Below, piece after piece: positions 50,225-61,800 of a stretch of DNA of 64,000 nucleotides. A program made the translations under genes and the position numbers. Origin of the DNA: Escarpia spicata (lineage: Eukaryota; Annelida; Polychaeta; Sabellida; Siboglinidae); the NCBI GenBank assembly GCA_963995525.1, contig OZ023207.1:29171373-29235372 (forward strand), given 5' to 3'. Numbering within the stretch: the first letter of the stretch is position 1; each line of letters begins with the position of its first letter. The notes beneath the pieces were generated by a model. It was not told the DNA's origin and did not search any database. It saw only the letters and a list, made by a program, of their open reading frames with translations.

Positions 50225-52496
50225 GTGAAGATTTGTAACGTGCAGGATATCTATTTGGGGTACGACCACAATAAGGATCCGTCCGTCGAAAGAGTGCACT
50301 TCAAGTACTGTTTTGTGGTGATATGCGTGAATGGGTTCGATCACTTTGATATGGGACAAGTTTGCCTCGTGAATACTGAATGTACTACTGCATTACATAA
50401 CAAAAAACATCAAATGGGAATAAATGTTCACACCCATAACTTACGTACTATATTCTTGTAACTTACGTGACGGAGATGAAACGGTAACATGCATTCCCCT
50501 TTGTGGTTAATATAGTTATGTGTGTAGCTTGATATCAGCCTAGCCTTCGTGAAGATTTGTAACATGCAGGACATCTATTTGGAGTAAAATCACAATAATG
50601 ATCCGGGCGCCGAAACAGTGCACTTCAAGTACCGTTTTGTGGTGATATGCGTGAATTTGTTTTGATCACTTTCACACGGGACTTGTTTGTCTCGTGAATA
50701 CTGAATGTACTACTGTATTAGACAACAAAAAACATCAAATGGGAATGAATTTTCACACCTATAACTTACGTACTATTTTCTTGTAACTTACGTGACGGAG
50801 ATGAAACGGTAACATACATTCCCCTTTGAGGTTAATCTAGTTATGTGTGTAGCTTAAGATCAGTCTAGCCTTCGTGAAGATTTTTAACATGCAGGACATA
50901 TATTTAGAGAAAGAAAACAATAAGGATCCGTGCGCCGAAAGAGTGCACTTCAAGTACCGTTTTGTGGTGATATGCGTGAATTTGTTTTGATCACTTTGAT
51001 ACGGGACATGTTTGTCTCGTGAATACTGAATGTAGTACTGTATTAGACAACAAAAAACATCAAATGGGAATGAATTTTCACACCCATAACTTACGTAATA
51101 TTTTCTTGTAACTTACGTGACGGAGATGAAACGGTAACATGCATTCCCCTTTGTGGTTAATCTAGTTATGTGTGTAGCTTAAGATCAGTCTAGCCTTCGT
51201 GAAGATTTGTAACGTGCAGGATATCTATTTGGGGTAAGACCACAATTAGGATCCGTCCGCCAAAAGAGTGCACTTCAAGTACCGTTTTGTGGTGATACGC
51301 GTGATTTTGTTTGATCACTTTGATATGGGACATGTTTGTCTCGTGAATACTGAGTGTACTACTGCATTACATAACAAAAAACATCAAATGGGAATAAATG
51401 TTCACACCCATAACTTACGTACTATATTCTTGTAACTTACGTGACGGAGATGAAACGGTAACATGCATTCCCCTTTGTGGTTAATCTAGTTATGTGTGTA
51501 GCTTGATATCAGCCTAGCCTTCGTGAAGATTTGTAACATGCAGGACATCTATTTGGAGTAAAATCACAATAATGATCCGGGCGCCGAAACAGTGCACTTC
51601 AAGTACCGTTTTGTGGTGATATGCGTGAATTTGTTTTGATCACTTTCACACGGGACTTGTTTGTCTCGTGAATACTGAATGTACTACTGTATTAGACAAC
51701 AAAAAACATCAAATGGGAATGAATTTTCACACCTATAACTTACGTACTATTTTCTTGTAACTTACGTGACGGAGATGAAACGGTAACATACATTCCCCTT
51801 TGAGGTTAATCTAGTTATGTGTGTAGCTTAAGATCAGTCTAGCCTTCGTGAAGATTTTTAACATGCAGGACATATATTTAGAGAAAGAAAACAATAAGGA
51901 TCCGTGCGCCGAAAGAGTGCACTTCAAGTACCGTTTTGTGGTGATATGCGTGAATTTGTTTTGATCACTTTGATACGGGACATGTTTGTCTCGTGAATAC
52001 TGAATGTAGTACTGTATTAGACAACAAAAAACATCAAATGGGAATGAATTTTCACACCCATAACTTACGTAATATTTTCTTGTAACTTACGTGACGGAGA
52101 TGAAACGGTAACATGCATTCCCCTTTGTGGTTAATCTAGTTATGTGTGTAGCTTAAGATCAGTCTAGCCTTCGTGAAGATTTGTAACGTGCAGGATATCT
52201 ATTTGGGGTAAGACCACAATTAGGATCCGTCCGCCAAAAGAGTGCACTTCAAGTACCGTTTTGTGGTGATACGCGTGATTTTGTTTGATCACTTTGATAT
52301 GGGACATGTTTGTCTCGTGAATACTGAGTGTACTACTGCATTACATAACAAAAAAACATCAAAAGAGAATGAATTTTCACACCCATAATTTACGTACTAT
52401 TTTTTTTAACTTACGTGACGGAGATGAAACGGTAACATGCATTCCCCTTTGTGGTTAATGTGGTTATGTGTATAGCGTGAGATCAATCTAGCCTTC
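50225..52496. repeat. Partial third higher-order unit, 7 monomers (2,272 bp)
   Basis: It begins like the preceding 2,922-bp units (D-A-B-C/D-A) but continues A-B-C, giving seven monomers before the next D at 52497. It has its own variants, such as gaatgggttcg near 50,330 and ttaatatagtt near 50,508. Confidence 0.8.
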
Positions 52497-54700
52497 GTGA
52501 AGATTTGTAACGTGCAGGATATCTATTTGGGGTACGACCACAATAAGGATCCGTCCGTCGAAAGAGTGCACTTCAAGTACTGTTTTGTGGTGATATGCGT
52601 GAATGTGTTCGATCACTTTGATATGGGACAAGTTTGCCTCGTGAATACTGAATGTACTACTGCATTACATAACAAAAAACATCAAATGGGAATAAATGTT
52701 CACACCCATAACTTACGTACTATTTTCTTGTAACTTACGTGACGGAGATGAAACGGTAACATGCATTCCCCTTTGTGGTTAATCTAGTTATGTGTGTAGC
52801 TTGATATTAGCCTAGCCTTCGTGATTTTTTTTGATCACTTTGATATGGGACATGTTTGTCTCGTGAATACTGAGTGTACTGCTGCATTACATAACAAAAA
52901 AACATCAAAAGAGAATGAATTTTCACACCCATAATTTACGTACTATTTTCTTGTAACTTACGTGACGGAGATGAAACGGTAACATGCATTCCCCTTTGTG
53001 GTTAATGTGGTTATGTGTATAGCGTGAGATCAATCTAGCCTTCGTGAAGATTTGTAACGTGCAGGATATCTATTTGGGCTAAGACCACAATAAGGATCCG
53101 TGCGCCGAAAGAGTGCACTTCAAGTACCGTTTTGTGGTGATATGCGTGAATATGTTTTGATCACTTTGACACGGGACATGTTTGTCTCGTGAATACTGAA
53201 TGTAGTACTGTATTAGACAACAAAAAACATCAAATGGGAATGAATTTTCACACCCATAACTTACGTAATATTTTCTTGTAACTTACGTGACGGAGATGAA
53301 ACGGAAACATGCATTCCCCTTTGTGGTTAATCTAGTTATGTGTGTAGCTTAAGATCAGTCTAGCCTTCGTGAAGATTTGTAACGTGCAGGATATCTATTT
53401 GGGTAAGACCACAATAAGGATCCGTCCGCCAAAAGAGTGCACTTCAAGTACCGTTTTGTGGTGATACACGTGATTTTTTTTTGATCACTTTGATATGGGA
53501 CATGTTTGTCTCGTGAATACTGAGTGTACTACTGCATTACATAACAAAAAAAACTCAAAAGAGAATGAATTTTCACACCCATACTTTATGTACTATTTTC
53601 TTGTAACTTACGTGACGGAGATGAAACGGTAACATGCATTCCCCTTTGTGGTTAATGTGGTTATGTGTATAGCGTGAGATCAATCAAGCCTTCGTGAAGA
53701 TTTGTAAAGTGCAGGATATCTATTTGGGGTAAGACCACAATAAGGATCCGTCCGTCGAAAGAGTGCACTTCAAGTACTGTTTTGTGGTGATATGCGTGAA
53801 TGTGTTCGATCACTTTGATATGGGACAAGTTTGCCTCCTGAATACTGAATGTACTACTGCATTACATAACAAAAAACATCAAATGGGAATAAATGTTCAC
53901 ACCCATAACTTACGTTCTATTTTCTTGTAAATTACGTGACGGAGATGAAACGGTAACATGCATTCCCCTTTGTGGTTAATCTAGTTATGTGTGTAGCTTG
54001 ATATCAGCCTAGCCTTCGTGAAGATTTGTAACATGCAGGACATCTATTTGGAGTAAAATCACAATAAGGATCCGGGCGCCGAAAGAGTGCACTTCAAGTA
54101 CCGTTTTGTGGTGATATGCGTGAATTTGTTTTGATCACTTTCAAACGGGACTTGTTTGTCTCGTGAATACTGAATGTACTACTGTATTAGACAACAAAAA
54201 ACATCAAATGGGAATGAATTTTCACACCTATAACTTACGTACTATTTTCTTGTAACTTACGTGACGGAGATGAAACGGTAACATACATTCCCCTTTGAGG
54301 TTAATCTAGTTATGTGTGTAGCTTAAGATCAGTCTAGCCTTCGTGAAGATTTTTAACATGCAGGACATATATTTGGAGAAAGAAAACAATAAGGATCCGT
54401 GCGCCGAAAGAGTGCACTTCAAGTACCGTTTTGTGGTGATATGCGTGAATTTGTTTTGATCACTTTGACACGGGACATGTTTGTCTCGTGAATACTGAAT
54501 GTAGTACTGTATTAGACAACAAAAAACATCAAATGGGAATGAATTTTCACACCCATAACTTACGTAATATTTTTTTGTAACTTACGTGACGGAGATGAAA
54601 CGGTAACATGCATTCCCCTTTGTGTTTAATCTAGTTATGTGTGTAGCTTAAGTTCAGTCTAGCCTTCGTGAAGATTTGTAACTTGCAGGATATCTATTTG
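52497..54700. repeat. Satellite block with a 102-bp monomer deletion and a copy of 22.67-24.05 kb
   Basis: D at 52497 runs into a truncated monomer: at 52820-52824 cttcgtga is joined directly to ttttttttgatcac, omitting the 102 bp that lie between two cgtga words in a normal C monomer. From 53,401 the sequence follows 22,668 onward at an offset of about 30,733, including rare variants catactttatg, taaagtgcagg and acttgcagg. Confidence 0.85.
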
Positions 54701-57700
54701 GGGTAAGACCACAATAAGGATCCGTCCGCCAAAAGAGTGCACTTCAAGTACCGTTTTGTGGTGATACGCGTGATTTTTTTTGGATCACTTTGATATGGGA
54801 CATGTTTGTCTCGTGAATACTGAGTGTACAACTGCATTACATAACAAAAAAACATCAAAAGAGAATGAATTTTCACACCCATAATTTACGTACTATTTTC
54901 TTGTAACTTACGTGACGGAGATGAAACGGTAACATGCATTCCCCTTTGTGGTTAATGTGGTTATGTGTATAGCGTGAGATCAATCTAGCCTTCGTGAAGA
55001 TTTGTAACGTGCAGGATATCTATTTGGGGTAAGACCACAATAAGGATCCGTCCGTCGAAACAGTGCACTCCAAGTACCGTTTTGTGGTGATATGCGTGAA
55101 TTTGTTTTGATCACTTTCACACGGGACTTGTTTGTCTCGTGAATACTGAATGTACTACTGTATTAGACAACAAAAAACATCAAATGGGAATGAATTTTCA
55201 CACCTATAACTTACGTACTATTTTCTTGTAACTTACGTGACGGAGAGGAAACGGTAACATACATTCCCCTTTGAGGTTAATCTAGTTATTTGTGTAGCTT
55301 AAGATCAGTCTATCCTTCGTGAAGATTTTTAACATGCAGGACATATATTTGGAGAAAGAAAACAATAAGGATCCGTGCGCCGAAAGAGTGCACTTCAAGT
55401 ACCGTTTTGTGGTGATATGCGTAAATTTGTTTTGATCACTTTGACACGGGACATGTTTGTCTCGTGAATACTGAATGTAGTACTGTATTAGACAACAAAA
55501 AACATCAAATGGGAATGAATTTTCACACCCATAACTTACGTAATATTTTCTTGTAACTTACGTGACGGAGATGAAACGGTAACATGCATTCCCCTTTGTG
55601 GTTAATCAAGTTATGTGTGTAGCTTAAGATCAGTCTAGCCTTCGTGAAGATTTGTAACGTGCAGGATATATATTTGGGGTAAGACCACAATAAGGATCCG
55701 TCCGCCAAAAGAGTGCACTTCAAGTACCGTTTTGTGGTGATACGCGTGATTTTTTTTTGATCACTTTGATATGGGACATGTTTGTCTCGTGAATACTGAG
55801 TGTACTACTGCATTACATAACAAAATAACATCAAAAGAGAATGAATTTTCACACCCATAATTTACGTACTATTTTCTTGTAACTTACGTGACGGAGATGA
55901 AACGGTAACATGCATTCCCCTTTGTGGTTAATGTAGTTATGTGTATAGCTTGAGATCAATCTAGCCTTCGTGAAGATTTGTAACGTGCAGGATATCTATT
56001 TGGGGTAAGACCACAATAAGGATCCGTCCGTCGAAAGAGTGCACTTCAAGTACTGTTTTGTGGTGATATGCGTGAATGTGTTCGATCACTTTGATATGGG
56101 ACAAGTTTGCCTCGTGAATACTGAATGTACTACTGCATTACATAACAACAAACATCAAATGGGAATAAATGTTCACACCCATAACTTACGTACTATTTTC
56201 TTGTAACTTACGTGACGGAGATGAAACGGTAACATGCATTCCCCTTTGTGGTTAATATGGTTATGTGTATAGCGTGAGATCAATCTAGCCTTCGTGAAGA
56301 TTTGTAACGTGCAGGATATCTATTTGGGGTAAGACCACAATAAGGATCCGTCCGTCGAAAGAGTGCACTTCAAGTACTATTTTGTGGTGATATGCGTGAA
56401 TGTGTTCGATCACTTTGATATGGGACAAGTTTGCCTCGTGAATACTGAATATACTACTGCATTACAAAACAAAAAACATCAAATGGGAATAAATGTTCAC
56501 ACCCATAACTTACGTACTATTTTCTTGTAACTTACGTGACGGAGATTAAACGGTAACATGCATTCCCCTTTGTGGTTAATCTAGTTATGTGTGTAGCTTG
56601 ATATCAGCCTAGCCTTCGTGAAGATTTGTAACATGCAGGACATCTATTTGGAGTAAAATCACAATAAGGATCCGGGCGCCGAAACAGTGCACTTCAAGTA
56701 CCGTTTTGTGGTGATATGCGTGAATTTGTTTTGATCACTTTGATACGGGACATGTTTGTCTCGTGAATACTGAATGTAGTACTGTATTAGACAACAAAAA
56801 ACATCAAATGGGAATGAATTTTCACACCCATAACTTACGTAATATTTTCTTGTAACTTACGTGACGGAGATGAAACGGTAACATGCATTCCCCTTTGTGG
56901 TTAATCTAGTTATGTGTGTAGCTTAAGATCAGTCTAGCCTTCGTGAAGATTTGTAACGTGCAGGATATCTATTTGGGGTAAGACCACAATAAGGATCCGT
57001 CCGCCAAAAGAGTGCACTTCAAGTACCGTTTTGTGGTGATACACGTGATTTTTTTTGGATCACTTTGATATGGGACATGTTTGTCTCGTGAATACTGAGT
57101 GTACTACTGCATTACATAACAAAAAAACATCAAAAGAGAATGAATTTTCACACCCATAATTTACGTACTATTTTCTTGTAACTTACGTGACGGAGATGAA
57201 ACGGTAACATGCATTCCCCTTTGTGATTAATGTGGTTATGTGTATAGCGTGAGATCAATCTAGCCTTCGTGAAGATTTGTAATGTGCAGGATATCTATTT
57301 GGGGTAAGACCACAATAAGGATCCGTCCGTCGAAAGAGTGCACTTCAAGTACTGTTTTGTGGTGATATGCGTGAATGTGTTCGATCACTTTGATATGGGA
57401 CAAGTTTGCCTCGTGAATACTGAATGTACTACTGAATTACATAACAAAAAACATCAAATGGGAATAAATGTTCACACCCATAACTTACGTACTATTTTCT
57501 TGTAACTTACGTGACGGAGATGAAACGGTAACATGCATTCCCCTTTGTGGTTAATCTAGTTATGTGTGTAGCTTGATATCAGCCTAGCCTTCGTGAAGAT
57601 TTGTAACATGCAGGACATCTATTTGGAGTAAAATCACAATAATGATCCGGGCGCCGAAACAGTGCACTTCAAGTACCGTTTTGTGGTGATATGCGTGAAT

Positions 57701-58850
57701 TTGTTTTGATCACTTTCACACGGGACTTGTTTGTCTCGTGAATACTGAATGTACTACTGTATTAGACAACAAAAAACATCAAATGGGAATGAATTTTCAC
57801 ACCTATAACTTACGTACTATTTTCTTGTAACTTACGTGACGGAGATGAAACGGTAACATACATTCCCCTTTGAGGTTAATCTAGTTATGTGTGTAGCTTA
57901 AGATCAGTCTAGCCTTCGTGAAGATTTTTAACATGCAGGATATATATTTGGAGAAAGAAAACAATAAGGATCCGTGCGCCGAAAGAGTGCACTTCAAGTA
58001 CCGTTTTGTAGTGATATGCGTGAATTTGTTTTGATCACTTTGACACGGGACATGTTTGTCTCGTGAATACTGAATGTAGTACTGTATTAGACAACAAAAA
58101 ACATAAAATGGGAATGAATTTTCACACCCATAACTTACGTAATATTTTCTTGTAACTTACGTGACGGAGATGAAACGGTAACATGCATTTCCCTTTGTGG
58201 TTAATCTAGTTATGTGTGTAGCTTAAGATCAGTCTAGCCTTCGTGAAGATTTGTAACGTGCAGGATATCTATTTGGGGTAAGACCACAATAAGGATCCGT
58301 CCGCCAAAAGAGTGCACTTCAAGTACCGTTTTGTGGTGATACGCGTGATTTTTTGTTGATCACTTTGATATGGGACATGTTTGTCTCGTGAATACTGAGT
58401 GTACTACTGCATTACATAACAACAAACATCAAATGGGAATAAATGTTCACACCCATAACTTACGTACCATTTTCTTGTAACTTACGTGACGGAGATGAAA
58501 CGGTAACATGCATTCCCCTTTGTGGTTAATGTGGTTATGTGTATAGCGTGAGATCAATCTAGCCTTCGTGAAGATTTGTAACGTGCAGGATATCTATTTG
58601 GGGTAAGACCACAATAAGGATCCGTCCGTCGAAAGAGTGCACTTCAAGTACTGTTTTGTGGTGATATGCGTGAATGTGTTCGATCACTTTGATATGGGAC
58701 AAGTTTGCCTCGTGAATACTGAATGTACTACTGCATTACATAACAACAAACATCAAATGGGAATAAATGTTCGCACCCATAACTTACGTACCATTTTCTT
58801 GTAACTTACGTGACGGAGATGAAACGGTAACATGCATTCCCCTTTGTGGT
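54700..58850. repeat. Satellite mosaic copied from the 24.9-30.4 kb region
   Basis: At first it matches 24.94 to about 27.9 kb at an offset of 29,758 (shared gcgtaaatttg, tctatccttcg, aacaaaataacatc). Beyond 57.4-57.9 kb it matches from about 29.4 kb at an offset of about 28,460, so 1,299 bp (one A-B-C-D set) is absent here relative to there. Confidence 0.82.
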
Positions 58851-61800
58851 TAATCTAGTTATGTGTGTAGCTTAAGATCAGTCTAGCCTTCGTGAAGATT
58901 TGTAACGTGCAGGATATCTATTTGGGGTAAGACCACAATTAGGATCCGTCCGCCAAAAGAGTGCACTTCAAGTACCGTTTTGTGGTGATACGTGTGATTT
59001 TTTTTTGATCACTTTGATATGGGACATGTTTGTCTCGTGAATACTGAGTGTACTACTGCATTAAATAACAAAAAAACATCAAAAGAGAATGAATTTTCAC
59101 ACCCATAATTTACATACTATTTTCTTGTAACTTACGTGACGGAGATGAAACGGTATCATGCATTCACCTTTGTGGTTAACGTGGTTATGTGTATAGCGTG
59201 AGATCAATCTAGCCTTCGTGAAGATTTGTAACGTGCAGGATATATATTTGGGGTAAGACCACAATAAGGATCCGTCCGTCGAAAGAGTGCACTTCAAGTA
59301 CTGTTTTGTGATGATATGCGTGAATGTGTTCGATCACTTTGATATGAGACAAGTTTGCCTCGTGAATACTGAATGTATTACTGCATTACATAACAAAAAA
59401 CATCAAATGGGAATAAATGTTCACACCCATAACTTACGTACTATTTTCTTGTAACTTACGTGACGGAGATGAAACGGTAACATACATTCCCCTTTGAGGT
59501 TAATCTAGTTATGTGTGTAGCTTAAGGTCAGTCTAGCCTTCGTGAAGATTTTTAACATGCAGGACATATATTTGGAGAAAGAAAACAATAAGGATCCGTG
59601 TGCCGAAAGAGTGCACTTCAAGTACCGTTTTGTGGTGATATGCGTGAATTTGTTTTGATCACTTTGACACGGGACATGTTTGTCTCGTGAATACTGAATT
59701 TAGTACTGTATTAGACAACAAAAAACATCAAATGGGAATGAATTTTCACACCCATAACTTAAGTAATATTTTCTTGTAACTTACGTGACTGAGATGAAAC
59801 GGTAACATGCATTCCCCTTTGTGGTTAATCTAGTTATGTGTGTAGCTTAAGATCAGTCTAGCCTTCGTGAAGATTTGTAACGTGCAGGATATCTATTTGG
59901 GGTAAGACCACAATAAGGATCCGTCCGCCAAAAGAGTGCACTTCAAGTACCGTTTTGTTGTGATACGCGTGATTTTTTTTGATCACTTTGATATGGGACA
60001 TGTTTGTCTCGTGTATACTGAGTGTACTACTGCATTACATAACAAAAAAACCTCAAAAGAGAATGAATTTTCACACCCATACTTTACGTACTATTTTCTT
60101 GTAACTTACGTGACGGAGATGAAACGGTAACATGCATTCCCCTTTGTGGTTAATGTGGTTATGTGTATAGCGTGAGATCAATCAAGCCTTCGTGAAGATT
60201 TGTAACGAGCAGGATATCTATTTGGGGTATGACCACAATAAGGATCCGTCCGTCGAAAGAGTGCACTTCAAGTACTGTTTTGTGGTGATATGCGTGAATG
60301 TGTTCGATCACTTTGACACGGGACTTGTTTGTCTCGTGAATACTGAATGTACTACTGTATTAGACAACAAAAAACATCAAATGGGAATGAATGTTCACAC
60401 CTATAACTTACGTACTATTTTCTTGTAACTTACGTGACGGAGATGAAACGGTAACATACATTCCCCTTTGAGGTTAATCTAGTTATGTGTGTAGCTTAAG
60501 ATCAGTCTAGCCTTCGTGAAGATTTTTAACATGCAGGACATATATTTGGAGAAAGAAAACAATAAGGATCCGTGCGCCGAAAGAGTGCACTTCAAGTACC
60601 GTTTTGTGGTGATATGCGTGAATTTGTTTTGATCACTTTGACACGGGACATGTTTTTCTCGTGAATACTGAATGTAGTACTGTATTAGACAACAAAAAAC
60701 ATCAAATGGGAATGAATTTTCACACCCATAACTTACGTAATATTTTCTTGTAACTTACGTGACGGAGATGAAACGGTAACATGCATTCCCCTTTGTGGTT
60801 AATCTAGTTATGTGTGTAGCTTAAGATCAGTCTAGCCTTCGTGAAGATTTGTAACGTGCAGGATATCTATTTGGGGTAAGACCACAATTAGGATCCGTCC
60901 GCCAAAAGAGTGCACTTCAAGTACCGTTTTGTGGTGATACGCGTGATTTTTTTTGGATCACTTTGATATGGGACATGTTTGTCTCGTGAATACTGAGTGT
61001 ACTTCTGCATTACATAACAAAAAAACATCAAAAGAGAATGAATTTTCACACCCATAATTTAAGTACTATTTTCTTGTAACTTACGTGACTGAGATGAAAC
61101 GGTAACATGCAATCCCCTTTGTGGTTAATGTTGTTATGTGTATAGTGTGAGATCAATCTAGCCTTCGTGAAGATTTGTAACGTGCAGGATATCTATTTGG
61201 GGTAAGACCACAATAAGGATCCGTCCGTCGAAAGAGTGCACTTCAAGTACTGTTTTGTGGTGATATGCGTGAATGTGTTCGATCACTTTGATATGGGACA
61301 AGTTTGCCTCGTGAATACTGAATGTACTACTGCATTACATAACAAAAAACATCAAATGGGTATAAATGTTCACACCCATAACTTATGTACTATTTTCTTG
61401 TAACTTACGTGACGGAGATGAAACGGTAACATGCATTCCCTTTTGTGGTTAATCTAGTTATGTGTGTAGCTTGATATCAGCCTAGCCTTCGTGAAGATTT
61501 GTAACATGCAGGACATCTAATTGGAGTAAAATCACAATAAGGATCCGGGCGCCGAAACAGTGCAATTCAAGTACCGTTTTGTGGTGATATGCGTGAATTA
61601 GTTTTGATCACTTTCACACGGGACTTGTTTGTCTCGTGAATACTGAATGTACTACTGTATTAGACAACAAAAAACATCAAATGGGAATGAATTTTCATAC
61701 CTATAACTTACGTTCTATTTTCTTGTAACTTACGTGACGGAGATGAAACGGTAACATACATTCCCCTTTGAGGTTAATCTAGTTATGTGTGTAGCTTAAG

